Source of the DNA: Curtobacterium citreum
Lineage (GTDB): Bacteria; Actinomycetota; Actinomycetes; Actinomycetales; Microbacteriaceae
Direction of reading: 5' to 3'
Assembly: GCF_006715175.1 (NCBI RefSeq)
Contig: NZ_VFMQ01000001.1
Coordinates: 2,294,001 to 2,358,000, forward strand
Length of the DNA stretch: 64,000 nt
Part shown: positions 43,479 through 53,258 of the stretch, piece after piece
Numbering within the stretch: position 1 is the stretch's first letter
Layout of the letters: each line of letters opens with the position of its first letter
Notes under the pieces: model-generated
Database searches by the model: none
Told to the model about the DNA's origin: nothing
The model's input: only the letters and a program-made list of their open reading frames with translations
Position numbers and translations under genes: made by a program

Positions 43479-44159
43479 TCAAACGGGCAGGGACCAGTCG
43501 ACCGGGGTCGCGCCCTGCTGCTCGAGCAGGGCGTTCACCTGCGAGAACGGACGGCTGCCGAAGAACCCGCGGGAGGCGCTCAGCGGCGACGGGTGCGCCG
43601 ACGCCACGACCGGGGTGTCGCCGAGGAGCGGTCGGACGGACGCAGCCTGGGCACCCCAGAGCACGGCGACGAGCGGGGTCCCCCGGGCGACGAGCGCGCG
43701 AACGGCCTGGTCGGTGACGGCCTCCCAGCCCTTGCCGCGGTGGCTCCCGGCGGCGCCGGACCCGACCGTCAGCACACGGTTGAGCAGCAGCACGCCCTGC
43801 TCCGACCACGCACGCAGGTCGCCGTGCGCCGGCGGCGTCACGCCGAGGTCGTCGCGGAGCTCGCGGTAGACGTTCGCCAGACTCCGCGGAACGGGCCGGA
43901 CGTGCGGGTCGACCGCGAAGGACAGCCCGATCGGGTGCCCCGGCGTCGGGTACGGGTCCTGTCCGACGACGAGCACCTTCACGTCGTCGAAGGGCTGTGT
44001 GAACGCACGCAGGACGACGTCGCCGGCGGGCAGGTAGGGGCGCCCGGCGGCGACCTCGTCGCGGAGCCAGTCCCCCATCCGGTGCACGTCGGTCTCGACG
44101 GGCGCGAGGGCCTCGGCCCACCCGGGGTCGACGAGCTCGGCGAGCGGCCGCGGCTGCAC
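43479..44159 (-). CDS. ung: Uracil-DNA glycosylase
   Basis: 226 aa family 1 enzyme that removes uracil from DNA. Catalytic Asp in [20 protein letters not shown], Asn-containing LLLNRVLTV, and His in [20 protein letters not shown]. Length and motif order are standard. Start GTG 44159 ([18 protein letters not shown]). The next gene upstream on the same strand ends 10 bp before. Confidence 0.96.
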   Translation of the reverse strand: MQPRPLAELVDPGWAEALAPVETDVHRMGDWLRDEVAAGRPYLPAGDVVLRAFTQPFDDVKVLVVGQDPYPTPGHPIGLSFAVDPHVRPVPRSLANVYRELRDDLGVTPPAHGDLRAWSEQGVLLLNRVLTVGSGAAGSHRGKGWEAVTDQAVRALVARGTPLVAVLWGAQAASVRPLLGDTPVVASAHPSPLSASRGFFGSRPFSQVNALLEQQGATPVDWSLPV

Positions 44160-44168
44160 GACCGGTGC

Positions 44169-44888
44169 CTAGGCGCCCATGGTCGCGACGGAGACCGACT
44201 CGTCCCCGGCGACGACGCGCCAGACGCTTCCGGTGCCGCGGACCTGGAGGGCGCCCTCGCCGACGACGAGCGCCGTGTCCTCGTCGATCGCGAGCCCGGC
44301 GGTGACGAACTCCGCCTCGGCGGCGGCGATCAGTCGCGCCAGCGTGCCGGCCTGGACGGCGTGCACGTCGATGGTCAGGTCGACGAGCCCGAGTCCCTCG
44401 CGGAGCTCGACCTCGTCCAGCCCCTCGGACGCTTCCTCGGGGCAGACCTCGACGCCGCCGATGCGCCAGCCGCCGAGGAGCGCGCGGTCGGCAGCGACCA
44501 TCGCGCCGGCCGAGTAGCCGAGGTAGGGCAGGCCGTCGGACACGAGCAGCCGGATCTGGTCGACGAGCGGGGCGATCGCGTCGAGGTAGTGCGGGGTCAC
44601 GCCGCCGCCGATCACGAGCGCGTCGACGTCGCTGAGGACCGAGGTGGCGAAGACCGTGCCGGGGGCGACCTCGGTCACCAGGACCTCGGCCTGCCGGGCA
44701 CCGCCGAGGGCCTCGGCGAGGTCGGCCGTCGACGAGGGCGATGTGCCGTCCTGCCGCGAGACGGAGAGGAGCCCGATGCGCGGCACGGTCCGGCCGACGG
44801 CAGCGGCGCGCGCGGTGGCCTCGGCAAGGAACGGCGCGACGGCGTCCGAGGCGATGACCGGGCCGCCGCCGACGAGGTGGATGCTCAC
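44169..44888 (-). CDS. Peptidase S51 (cyanophycinase/peptidase E-like)
   Basis: 239 aa type 1 glutamine-amidotransferase-fold serine hydrolase. Nucleophile Ser in LPYLGYSAGAMVAADRALL, preceding glycine strand DALVIGGGVTPHYLD, catalytic-region His in LTIDVHAVQAGTL. Family members cut Asp-containing dipeptides or cyanophycin. Start GTG 44888 overlaps the phosphoribosyltransferase stop (GTGA). The target peptide is unknown. Confidence 0.85.
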   Translation of the reverse strand: MSIHLVGGGPVIASDAVAPFLAEATARAAAVGRTVPRIGLLSVSRQDGTSPSSTADLAEALGGARQAEVLVTEVAPGTVFATSVLSDVDALVIGGGVTPHYLDAIAPLVDQIRLLVSDGLPYLGYSAGAMVAADRALLGGWRIGGVEVCPEEASEGLDEVELREGLGLVDLTIDVHAVQAGTLARLIAAAEAEFVTAGLAIDEDTALVVGEGALQVRGTGSVWRVVAGDESVSVATMGA

Positions 44889-45418
44889 GACTCGGCCGTC
44901 ACCGGGGCGAGGGCGCTCCACGGGAACGTGATCCAGCCGTCGACGCGACGCCAGACGTGGTCGGGCTCGAGCACCGTGCCGGGCTTCGAGTACAGGCACG
45001 CGCTGCGGACGTCGGCGCCGGCGTTCCGGATGATGTCGACGACCAGGCGCAGGGTGCGGCCGGAGTCGGAGACGTCGTCGACCACGAGGACCCGCTTGCC
45101 CGCCAGGCTCGGCGCGTCGAGGGCCGGCGACAGGATGACGGGCTCGTCCAGACGCTGCTCGACGTCGGTGTAGAACTCGACGTTGATCGAGCCGCACTCC
45201 TTGGTGCCGAGCGCGTAGGCGACGGCACCGGCGATGATCAGCCCGCCGCGGGCGACCGCGACGACGACCTCGGGCTCGAAGCCGGAGGACAGCACGTCCT
45301 TGGCGAGCAGCCGGGCCGCGTCCCCGAACTCGAGCCACCCGAGCACCTCGGGCCCGCTCGTGACGGTCACGGTCGAGGGTGCCTGCGCGGCTGCCCCGGG
45401 TTCGCTGCTGATCGGCAT
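44885..45418 (-). CDS. Phosphoribosyltransferase family protein
   Basis: 177 aa. PRPP-binding loop KRVLVVDDVSDSGRTLRLVV, upstream PPi loop VAVARGGLIIAG, and the hood region SINVEFYTDVEQRL and DHVWRRVDGWITFPWSAL. The C-terminal WxxFPW is typical of xanthine/guanine-type PRTases such as Gpt-related actinobacterial proteins. The base specificity is not assigned. Start ATG 45418. Coupled to the S51 peptidase. Confidence 0.87.
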   Translation of the reverse strand: MPISSEPGAAAQAPSTVTVTSGPEVLGWLEFGDAARLLAKDVLSSGFEPEVVVAVARGGLIIAGAVAYALGTKECGSINVEFYTDVEQRLDEPVILSPALDAPSLAGKRVLVVDDVSDSGRTLRLVVDIIRNAGADVRSACLYSKPGTVLEPDHVWRRVDGWITFPWSALAPVTAES

Positions 45419-45527
45419 CCGACCACGGTAGCGGCACTGCCCCGTCCACCGCGACCCGTCACCAGGACCCGCGCGCGTCCGGACCGACCCGGACCCGGGC
45501 GCGGACGCAGCCCGGCGTCCGCCCGCG

Positions 45528-46301
45528 TCAGCTCCGCGGGGTGAGCGGCCCCCGCGCCAGCTTGTGCTGCGCCGACTGCGCGACGGGCCGCACGGTCACC
45601 AGGTCCAGGTTGACGTGCGCCGGCAGCTCGACCGCGTGCACGATCGCCTCGGCGACGTCCTCGGCCACGAGCGGCTCCGGCACGTCGGCGTACACCGCGT
45701 CGGCCTTCTCGCGGTCGCCCCGGAAGCGCGTGAGGGCGAACTCGTCGGTCTTCACCAGCCCGGGGGCGATCTCGACCACCCGGAGCGGCTCCCCGTTCAG
45801 CTCGAGGCGGAGCGCGCCGACCAGGGCGTGCTCGGCGAACTTCGCGGCGTTGTAGCCACCGCCGTTCTCGTACGCCACGTGCCCGGCCGTGCTCGTCACG
45901 GTGACGACGTCCGCGACCCCGGCGATCGCGGCCCGACGGCGGAGCTGCGGCAGCAGTGCGGCGGTGACGCGCTTCGTCCCGATCACGTTCACCTCGAACA
46001 TGGCGCGCCAGTCGTCGACGTCGGACTCCTCGACGCTCGCCGAGCCGAGGGCGCCACCGGCGTTGTTCACGAGCACGTCGGCACCGCCGGCCTCGGCCAC
46101 CCGTGCGGCGAGCGCCGCGACCGCGTCCGCGTCCGTGACGTCCGCGACGAGCCAGTCGGTGCCGGTCTCCTCGGCGAGCGCCCGGAGCCGGTCCTCGCGT
46201 CGGGCGACGGCCAGGACGTCCCAGCCCCTCGAGCGGAACAGCCGGACGGTGGCGGCACCGATGCCCGAGCTGGCTCCGGTGACGACGGCGAGACGGGACA
46301 T
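45528..46301 (-). CDS. Short-chain dehydrogenase/reductase (YdfG-like)
   Basis: 257 aa classical SDR. Cofactor loop VVTGASSGIGAATVRLF, NNAG as VLVNNAGGALGSASVEE, catalytic Ser in VVTVTSTAGHVAYE, Tyr/Lys in GGGYNAAKFAEHAL. ARREDRL after strand 2 predicts NADP preference. YdfG relatives reduce 3-hydroxy acids or serine; the substrate here is unknown. Start ATG 46301. Divergent from the acyltransferase gene with 72 bp between starts. Confidence 0.92.
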   Translation of the reverse strand: MSRLAVVTGASSGIGAATVRLFRSRGWDVLAVARREDRLRALAEETGTDWLVADVTDADAVAALAARVAEAGGADVLVNNAGGALGSASVEESDVDDWRAMFEVNVIGTKRVTAALLPQLRRRAAIAGVADVVTVTSTAGHVAYENGGGYNAAKFAEHALVGALRLELNGEPLRVVEIAPGLVKTDEFALTRFRGDREKADAVYADVPEPLVAEDVAEAIVHAVELPAHVNLDLVTVRPVAQSAQHKLARGPLTPRS

Positions 46302-46373
46302 GGGACCTCCGACGGAAGGGACGGGAGCGGACCGCACCACCGTACCGACGACGATCCGGTACCGTGACCGGGC

Positions 46374-47543
46374 ATGAGCAGGGACGCCGGACCGCGCACG
46401 AGCAGGGACACCGGACCACGCACGAGCAAGGACGCCGCGCCGACCGCCCCGACCACCCCGCTCGAGCCCGGCCGCGCCCCTCGTCGCATCCCGATGTGGG
46501 ACACCGCACGCTTCGTCGCCGTGACCCTCGTGGTGATCGGGCACGCCATCCAGCGCCAGACGGCCGGCAGCGAGCACGCCCTCGCGCTCTACACGTTCAT
46601 CTACGCGTTCCACATGCCCGCGTTCGGCGTGATCAGCGGCTACTTCTCGTCGGCGGACACCCCGTCCGCGCAGCGGATGCGGCGGACGTTCACCGACATC
46701 GTCGTGCCGTACATCGTGATGCAGACGATCTGGACCGTGGTGCAGGCGGTCGTCGAGGGCGGCAAGGAGTTCAACCCGACGCAGCCCACGTGGACGCTCT
46801 GGTTCCTCCTGGCGCTCGGGATCTTCCGGCTCGTGCTGCCGTACCTGGCGATCCTGCGGTGGCCGCTGTTCTGGGCGGTGGTGCTCAGCGTCGGGGTCGG
46901 GTACTCGGACAACGTCGACTCGACGTTCTCGCTCGGTCGGGCGATCAGCCTGCTGCCGTTCTTCCTGGTCGGCTGGCAGCTCAGGCAGTGGGGGCTGTTC
47001 GACCGCTGGTACGAGGCGTCCCGCCGCACGGTGGTGCGCGTGCGCATGGCGGCCGGCGCGGTGTTCGCGGCGTGGGCGGCCGCCTGCCTGCTGTTCATCC
47101 CGCAGTTCGCCGAGTTCGACCTGCACCACTGGTTCTTCTACGACGACTCGTACGCCGGGCTCGGTGAGGACGCCTGGTGGGCGGGCGGTGTCCGGCTCGG
47201 TCTGGTGCTGCTCGCCGGCGTGCTGACGGCGTCGTTCCTGCTGCTCGTGCCGCGCCGGAGGGTGTGGATCACCCGGTTCGGCGCGGCGACGATGTCCGTC
47301 TACCTGCTCCACACGTTCGTCCTGTACCCGATCCGCGAGTCCGGGGTCCTGGCCGGCGAGCACTCCGCCTGGCCGTACGTGCTGCTGATGGTCGCGGTCG
47401 CCTGCGCGGTCAGCCTGTTCCTGGCGCAGCCCTTCGTGCGCCGCGCGATGCGCTGGCTGCTCGAGCCGAAGGTGGACTGGCTGTTCCGCAGGGACGTCGC
47501 GACCCCGGGACCGGCACCCCGACGGCCTGGAGGCACGGCCTAG
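46374..47543 (+). CDS. Membrane acyltransferase, acyltransferase-3 family
   Basis: 389 aa, about ten membrane helices. Opening motif WDTARFVAVTLVVIGHAIQRQ carries the catalytic His, followed by IYAFHMPAFGVISGYF. Relatives O-acetylate sugars or peptidoglycan at the membrane. Directly after the start ATG are two and a half 24-bp repeats (46377-46400, 46401-46424) encoding SRDAGPRT, SRDTGPRT, SKDAA, a disordered charged extension. A start further downstream cannot be ruled out. The tail has the sequence CGGCCTGGAGGCACGG, a variant of the dispersed repeat. Confidence 0.86.
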   Translation: MSRDAGPRTSRDTGPRTSKDAAPTAPTTPLEPGRAPRRIPMWDTARFVAVTLVVIGHAIQRQTAGSEHALALYTFIYAFHMPAFGVISGYFSSADTPSAQRMRRTFTDIVVPYIVMQTIWTVVQAVVEGGKEFNPTQPTWTLWFLLALGIFRLVLPYLAILRWPLFWAVVLSVGVGYSDNVDSTFSLGRAISLLPFFLVGWQLRQWGLFDRWYEASRRTVVRVRMAAGAVFAAWAAACLLFIPQFAEFDLHHWFFYDDSYAGLGEDAWWAGGVRLGLVLLAGVLTASFLLLVPRRRVWITRFGAATMSVYLLHTFVLYPIRESGVLAGEHSAWPYVLLMVAVACAVSLFLAQPFVRRAMRWLLEPKVDWLFRRDVATPGPAPRRPGGTA

Positions 47544-47690
47544 GTCCGCCCCGTCCGTTACGCCCGGTGGCGGCCCTGCTGGTGCCCGCCCGGCCACCTG
47601 CGTACCGTGACGGTCGACGCAGCGCAGCCACGGGCCTCCCGTCCGACGCGCAGGGCGACCCGACGACCACCGCACCCGACAGGAGCACCG

Positions 47691-49022
47691 ATGAGCACGA
47701 ACGACGCCGCCGCCTGGCGGTTCGAGACGACACAGGTCCACGCCGGCGCGCAGCCCGACCCGACCACGGGTGCCCGTGCGACGCCGATCTACAAGACGAC
47801 GTCGTACGTGTTCGAGAACTCGGACCACGCCCGCGACCTGTTCGCGCTCGCGCAGCCGGGGAACATCTACTCGCGGATCATGAACCCGACGAACGACGTC
47901 GTCGAGCAGCGGATCGCCGCGCTCGAGGGCGGCACCGGGGCGCTGCTCGTGTCCTCGGGGCAGGCGGCGGAGACGTACGCGGTGCTCAACATCGCGGGTG
48001 CCGGCGACCACATCGTGTCGTCGTCGTCGATCTACGGCGGCACGTACAACCTGTTCAAGTACACGCTCGCGAAGCTCGGCATCGAGACCACCTTCGTCGA
48101 GGACCAGGACGACGCCGAGGAGTGGCGCCGCGCGGTCCGGCCGAACACGAAGCTGTTCTTCGCGGAGACCATCGGCAACCCGCGCATCAACGTCCTCGAC
48201 ATCACGAAGGTGTCGGACGTCGCGCACGAGGCCGGCGTGCCCCTGATCGTCGACAACACCATCGCGACGCCGTACCTGATCCGTCCGTTCGAGCACGGCG
48301 CGGACATCGTCGTGCACTCGGCGACGAAGTTCCTCGGCGGCCACGGCACGGTGATCGGCGGCGTGATCGTCGACGGCGGCCGGTTCGCCTGGTCGGACCA
48401 CGCCGAGCGCTTCCCGGAGTTCAACAGCCCCGACCCGTCCTACCACGGCGCCGTGTTCGCGCAGGCCGTGGGCAACGAGCTCGCGTACGTCGTGAAGGCC
48501 CGGGTGCAGCTGCTCCGCGACCTCGGTGCGTCGAACTCCCCGGACACCGCGTTCGCGCTGCTGCAGGGCATCGAGACGCTGTCGCTCCGCATCGAGCGGC
48601 ACGTGTCGAACGCGCAGGAGATCGCCGAGTGGCTCGACCGGCACCCGGACGTCGCGTCGGTGTCCTACGCGGGGCTGCCGACCTCGCCCTGGTACGCGGC
48701 AGCGAACAAGTACGCGCCGCGCGGCGTCGGGGCGGTGCTGTCCTTCGAGCTGAAGGGCGGCGTGCCCGCGGGGAAGGCGTTCGTCGACCACCTGCAGCTG
48801 TTCTCGCACCTGGCGAACATCGGGGACGTGCGGTCCCTGGTGATCCACCCGGCATCGACGACGCACTCGCAGCTCACGCCCGAGCAGCAGCTGACGACCG
48901 GGGTCACCCCGGGGCTCGTGCGGCTGTCGGTCGGCATCGAGAACGTCGAGGACCTGCGGGCCGACCTCGAGGCGGGGCTCGCGGCGGCGCGGGCCGTCGC
49001 CCAGGAGGGCCAGCGCGCGTAG
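47691..49022 (+). CDS. metY: O-acetylhomoserine aminocarboxypropyltransferase (sulfhydrylase)
   Basis: 443 aa PLP enzyme making homocysteine from O-acetylhomoserine and sulfide. TTQVHAGAQPDPTTGARATP, IYSRIMNPTNDVVEQRIA, SGQAAETYAVLNI, FFAETIGNPRINVLDI, and PLP-Lys in VVHSATKFLGGHGTVIGG. The C-terminal RSLVIHPASTTHSQLTPEQQ is diagnostic for the O-acetylhomoserine class. Start ATG 47691 with AGGAG 6 bp before. metX follows after 117 bp, giving direct sulfhydrylation. Confidence 0.96.
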   Translation: MSTNDAAAWRFETTQVHAGAQPDPTTGARATPIYKTTSYVFENSDHARDLFALAQPGNIYSRIMNPTNDVVEQRIAALEGGTGALLVSSGQAAETYAVLNIAGAGDHIVSSSSIYGGTYNLFKYTLAKLGIETTFVEDQDDAEEWRRAVRPNTKLFFAETIGNPRINVLDITKVSDVAHEAGVPLIVDNTIATPYLIRPFEHGADIVVHSATKFLGGHGTVIGGVIVDGGRFAWSDHAERFPEFNSPDPSYHGAVFAQAVGNELAYVVKARVQLLRDLGASNSPDTAFALLQGIETLSLRIERHVSNAQEIAEWLDRHPDVASVSYAGLPTSPWYAAANKYAPRGVGAVLSFELKGGVPAGKAFVDHLQLFSHLANIGDVRSLVIHPASTTHSQLTPEQQLTTGVTPGLVRLSVGIENVEDLRADLEAGLAAARAVAQEGQRA

Positions 49023-49139
49023 CGCGCGGGCCGGGCGCGCGGGCGGAGCGTCGTCGCCGCGCTCGCGGGCCCGGCCACACGCCGGGCATGACGTAACACG
49101 GCGGCGGTGCGTCGCGCCTCCCGGCAGACTGGACCCACC

Positions 49140-50339
49140 ATGGACTGGCAGACGACCCCCGAGGACTCCGTGCCGTCCACCCTCGTGCCCGGCGCCGAGC
49201 TGGGCACCCTCGGCAAGCCGCCCGTCACCGGGGCCTGGCGCCCGGGCGACCACCCCGGCGCCCGCCGCTTCGAGTCGCTGGGCGAGCAGTGGGTGCGTGG
49301 TGGCCGCCTGCCGTCCGTGCGCGTGGCCTACGAGACGTGGGGGACGCCGAACGCCGCACGGGACAACGCGGTGCTGGTGTTCCACGCGCTGACCGGGGAC
49401 TCGCACGTCGCCGGTCCCCCCGGACCCGGGCACCGCACGGCCGGCTGGTGGGGTGACGTCGTCGGACCCGGTCGGGCGATCGACACCGATCGGTGGTTCG
49501 TCGTCGCGCCGAACATGCTCGGCGGGTGCCAGGGCACGACGGGGCCGTCCTCGGTCGCGCCGGACGGCCGCGAGTGGGGCGGCCGCTTCCCCTTCGTCAC
49601 GGTCCGCGACCAGGTCGCCGTGCAGGCGCAGCTCGCCGACCGGCTCGGCATCGAGCGCTTCGCGGCCGTCGTCGGCGGGTCGATGGGCGGCATGCACGCG
49701 CTCGAGTTCGCGATCGCCCACCCGGAGCGGGTCGAGCGCCTCGCGCTGCTCGCCACGACCGCGCAGACCACCGCCGACCAGATCGCCGCGAACTCGCTGC
49801 AGCGCACGGCGATCCAGATGGACCCGGCCTTCGCGGACGGCGACTACCACGACGCCGACCCCGGCGAGGGACCCCACCGCGGGCTCGCCCTGGCACGGCG
49901 GATGGCGCTCATGACCTACCGCGCGCCCGACGAGCTGAACGGCAGGTTCGCCCGGTCCTGGCAGAGCGACGTCTCTCCGCTCGGCGACGACGGCCGCTTC
50001 AGCGTGGAGAGCTACCTCGACTTCCACGGCAACAAGTTCACCCGGCGGTTCGACGCGGCCTCGTACGTGACGCTGACGCACGCGATGGACTCGCACGACG
50101 TCGGGGCCGGCCGGGGCGGGGTCGCCGCAGCGCTCGGCACGGTGCGGGCGCGCACGCTCGTGGTCGGGGTGTCGAGCGACCGACTGTTCCCGGTCGAGGA
50201 CCAGCACCGCATCGCAGCCGGGGTGCCCGACGCCCTCGACGGCGACCGGGCGGCGGTGATCGCCAGCGAGTTCGGGCACGACGGGTTCCTCATCGAGCAC
50301 GAGGCCGTGGGGGCCCACCTGCGCCGCCTGCTCGACTGA
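49140..50339 (+). CDS. metX: Homoserine O-acetyltransferase
   Basis: 399 aa alpha/beta-hydrolase-fold enzyme that transfers acetyl from acetyl-CoA to homoserine. N-terminal VRVAYETWGTPN and VLVFHALTGDSHV, NMLGGCQGTTGPSS, nucleophile elbow VVGGSMGGMHALEFA, and the catalytic Asp/His in LFPVEDQHR and EFGHDGFLIEHE. Start ATG 49140. Makes the substrate for the upstream metY product; homoserine itself comes from hom at 845-2194. Confidence 0.96.
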   Translation: MDWQTTPEDSVPSTLVPGAELGTLGKPPVTGAWRPGDHPGARRFESLGEQWVRGGRLPSVRVAYETWGTPNAARDNAVLVFHALTGDSHVAGPPGPGHRTAGWWGDVVGPGRAIDTDRWFVVAPNMLGGCQGTTGPSSVAPDGREWGGRFPFVTVRDQVAVQAQLADRLGIERFAAVVGGSMGGMHALEFAIAHPERVERLALLATTAQTTADQIAANSLQRTAIQMDPAFADGDYHDADPGEGPHRGLALARRMALMTYRAPDELNGRFARSWQSDVSPLGDDGRFSVESYLDFHGNKFTRRFDAASYVTLTHAMDSHDVGAGRGGVAAALGTVRARTLVVGVSSDRLFPVEDQHRIAAGVPDALDGDRAAVIASEFGHDGFLIEHEAVGAHLRRLLD

Positions 50340-50445
50340 CCGCCGGGCGTCCGCGCCGCTCGGTGCCGTCGTCCGCGTGGGCACCGCCGACGCCGTCGCC
50401 GCGCGTCCGCGCAGCGCGGCCCGGGTAACGATCCCGTCGCCATCC

Positions 50446-50621
50446 TGACGTCACTGGCGTGCCGGACACCCCACAACGGGTGCCGCCCGTGGAATGATGA
50501 CGACGGAGCCGGTCTCCCGCCGAGCGCACGACCGTCCGGACCCCCGGACGGACGGTCACCAGCACACCCGTACCGCCGCACCAGCACAGCCCCCGGAACC
50601 ACCGGAGCGGTGCTGACGTCA
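50446..50621. promoter_or_regulatory. Candidate promoter region of the kinase operon: two CTGACGTCAC sites and a hairpin
   Basis: The 296-bp gap 50340-50635 contains two copies of CTGACGTCAC (50445-50454 and 50613-50622), each built on the palindrome TGACGTCA, 168 bp apart. The second is 14 bp before the kinase start. Between them GACCGTCCG (50530-50538) pairs with CGGACGGTC (50549-50557) as a hairpin. Possible binding sites of the operon's own regulator; this is inference. Confidence 0.4.
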
Positions 50622-50635
50622 CCACCAGGACACCG

Positions 50636-51793
50636 ATGGACTTCATCGCACAGGAACGCGACCGCTTGCTGCGGTCGACGACCCGTGTCGTGGGTGTCAC
50701 GTGCGCCCTGGTGTCGGTCGTGGGCATCATCAGCTCGGCGTCGGTGCCGATCATGCCCCTCCTCGGTGCGCTCGCGTGCATCGCCGTGCTCATCGCCGCG
50801 TTCCTGGCCTTCGGCGCGAACGGCTCCCCGTGGTGGAGCGCCCTCGCGTCCGTCTCCGGGCTCGGCGCACTCGCCCTCCTGCTCCTCGGCACGACGCCCG
50901 ACCAGCGTCCCGTGGTCGCCGCCGCCGTCGTCCCCCTGGCCGCCGGTTCGCTCTCCGCACCGCTCATGGCGCAGCGGGGTTCCCGCCCCGGTCTCGCCCT
51001 GACGATCGGCAGCGGCGCCGTCGCGCTCGCGGCGGTCGTGTGGGCGTCCGGCAGCGTGCTGTCCGCCGCCGCGGTCGGGACAGCCCTCGGGTGGATCCTC
51101 ATCGCCGTGATCACCGTGTGGATCGCCCGCAGCATCCCCCGGGTCGCCCGACGCATCCAGAGCATCGGGACCGCGCACCGCGCCGAACGCCAGGCGAGCG
51201 AGACCGAGGCCCAGCGCCGACAGGGTGCCCGGCTCCTGCACGACACCGTGCTCGCGACCCTCACGCTCCTGGCCCACTCCGGCCGCGGGGTCTCCGAGCA
51301 GGCCATGCGCGAGCAGGCCGCCGAGGACGCCCGCCTCCTCCGCCACCTCCGGCTCGGCGCGACCCCGCAGCCGCAGCAGTCCGGCGACTACTCGCTCACC
51401 CGGCAGGAGGAGTCGCCGCTCGGGCAGACGCTCGAGTCCGTCAAGCAGCGCTTCGGCCGGATGGGGCTCGAGGTCAGCTGGCACGGCACCGGCCAGGTCC
51501 TGCTCCCCTCGCACGTGCTCGACGCGTTCCTGCTCGCGCTCGGCGAGTGCCTGGAGAACGTCCGACGGCACGCGGGTGTCGGCGAGGCGCACGTGACGAT
51601 CGTCCACGACCAGGAGACCGTCCGCGCGATGGTGACGGACTCCGGTGTGGGCTTCGACCTCGACGCCGTCGGCGCCGAACGACTCGGCTTCAAGGAGAGC
51701 GTCGTGAACCGTCTGCGCGAGGTCGGCGGTGACGCCAAGCTCTTCTCGGCGCCCGGCTCCGGCACCACCGTCGTGCTGGAGGCACCGCGGTGA
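50636..51793 (+). CDS. Membrane sensor histidine kinase
   Basis: 385 aa. Five to six membrane helices in residues 20-165, then a coiled coil and the phosphoacceptor region RRQGARLLHDTVLATLTLLAHS (His-Asp-Thr, HisKA_3/NarX-type). ATPase domain with ALGECLENVRRHAGVGEAHV (N-box), VTDSGVGFDLDAV (G1) and SAPGSGTTVVLEAP (G-rich end). Start ATG 50636. Followed in GTGA overlap by a degenerate kinase-like protein and then a response regulator, a three-gene signalling operon. Confidence 0.9.
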   Translation: MDFIAQERDRLLRSTTRVVGVTCALVSVVGIISSASVPIMPLLGALACIAVLIAAFLAFGANGSPWWSALASVSGLGALALLLLGTTPDQRPVVAAAVVPLAAGSLSAPLMAQRGSRPGLALTIGSGAVALAAVVWASGSVLSAAAVGTALGWILIAVITVWIARSIPRVARRIQSIGTAHRAERQASETEAQRRQGARLLHDTVLATLTLLAHSGRGVSEQAMREQAAEDARLLRHLRLGATPQPQQSGDYSLTRQEESPLGQTLESVKQRFGRMGLEVSWHGTGQVLLPSHVLDAFLLALGECLENVRRHAGVGEAHVTIVHDQETVRAMVTDSGVGFDLDAVGAERLGFKESVVNRLREVGGDAKLFSAPGSGTTVVLEAPR

Positions 51794-53112
51794 GCCGCCT
51801 GCCGGAGGACACCATCAGCCGCGGCCTGCCCGGCGAGACCGCGGCGGCCGCACCCCGCACCCGCCGCGAGGCCCGGGAGCGCTACCGCGGGACCGACCGG
51901 CGGCAGGCCCGGGGCCTGCCGTCCACCTCCACCGGCGCGCGCTCGCTCCGCCAGGCAGCGAAGCCCGGGGCGTCGCTCGGCACCGGTTACCTCGGCCTCG
52001 GCGCCGCGGTGCTCGCCGCGATCCAGGCCGTCGCCGGCATCGCGCTCTTCCTCGTGCACGCTCCCGGGCTGTCGAACCCGTGGCTCCCGGCCGCCGCGTG
52101 GGCGCTCTACCTCCTCGCCGCTGTGTGCGTCTGCCTGAGCCTGATGACCTACGGCGAACGCCTGACCGGCACCGCCTTCGCACTCATCTGCGTCGTGCTC
52201 GCGTGCGTGGTGACGCTCGACTTCGTCGGGATCTTCCCCGAGCACGACCTCGCCCGGACCGCGAGCGCGTCGGTCGCCGCCGGGTTCGCCCTGCTCCCGA
52301 TCGCCTCGCTGCGCCCCGCAAAGGAGGTCGGGACCGCGATCGTCGTGCTCGGTGCGGCCTTCGTCGCGATGGCGGTGACGTCGACGCCGATCACCCCGGA
52401 CACCATGCCGGGCCTGGTGTCGATGCTCGCGATCGTCGTGGTCCCGCCGTCCATCGCCCTGTTCGTCGTGCACCGGTTCCGCCAGCTCGTGCAGCGCGAG
52501 CTCGACCGCGTGCTCGTGCAGAGCAACGTGCAGGCGCCGCAGTTCGCCGTCGGCATGCTCGCCTCCGACGAGCTCGCCCGGCTCGACCTGGCCGCCGAGA
52601 AGCTCCTCGACGCCGTCGCGAACGGGTCCGACCCGCTCCCCCTGTCCGATGCCTCCGCCTCGGTCGCCGCGTCGCTCGCCACCGAGCTCCGCCTGCACCT
52701 CATCGAGGGCCGCCGCGAGACCTGGCTCTACCACGCCATCACGGAGTCCGACCACCTCGGCCGCTCGGTCAGCGTCGCCGACCCGCAGGGCCTCGCGGGG
52801 CACCTCACCCCCGCGCAGCGCGACGGGCTCCTGCAGGCGCTCTGGCAGATGGTCGGCGACGGCCGGACGAGCCAGCCCGGCGTCCCGGTCGTCTCCGTGA
52901 CCCTCGGGCCGATCGGCTCCGACGGCCACCCGGTCTCCGACGAACGCATGGACGTGCCGATCGTCTTCGAGTCCCGCGGGGTCCCCCGGCGTCGCCTCGG
53001 CCCCACCGCGTGGAGCGCCCTGCAGCGCATCGGTCCGTACACCGACTCGGTCCGCGACGGGGTGCTCACCGTCGTCGCCCACTGCGTCGTCGACCGGCAC
53101 CCGTCGATGTAG
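51790..53112 (+). CDS. Membrane protein with degenerate kinase-like cytoplasmic domain
   Basis: 440 aa. A basic N-terminus (RTRREARERYRGTDRRQAR) leads into about six membrane helices (residues 65-220), then a cytoplasmic domain with FRQLVQRELDRVLVQSNVQ, LATELRLHLIEGRRETWLYH and LTPAQRDGLLQALWQMVGDG. The latter two resemble the dimerisation and ATPase parts of actinobacterial sensors, but no phosphoacceptor HD box and no G-boxes are present. It may be a non-catalytic partner of the kinase in front. Start GTG 51790 in a GTGA overlap. Function unassigned. Confidence 0.8.
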   Translation: MSRLPEDTISRGLPGETAAAAPRTRREARERYRGTDRRQARGLPSTSTGARSLRQAAKPGASLGTGYLGLGAAVLAAIQAVAGIALFLVHAPGLSNPWLPAAAWALYLLAAVCVCLSLMTYGERLTGTAFALICVVLACVVTLDFVGIFPEHDLARTASASVAAGFALLPIASLRPAKEVGTAIVVLGAAFVAMAVTSTPITPDTMPGLVSMLAIVVVPPSIALFVVHRFRQLVQRELDRVLVQSNVQAPQFAVGMLASDELARLDLAAEKLLDAVANGSDPLPLSDASASVAASLATELRLHLIEGRRETWLYHAITESDHLGRSVSVADPQGLAGHLTPAQRDGLLQALWQMVGDGRTSQPGVPVVSVTLGPIGSDGHPVSDERMDVPIVFESRGVPRRRLGPTAWSALQRIGPYTDSVRDGVLTVVAHCVVDRHPSM

Positions 53113-53258
53113 CCCCGTCCCGCCGCGCGCCGAGCGACCCGCCCCACGAACGCACCACCTGGCCGGCCCCGGAGTCCCGGACACCCTGGCCCACCTGCCC
53201 GCCACGACCGGTCGCTCCCCCTAGGATCGGCAGGCACGCCCCCGAGAAAGGACGCCTG

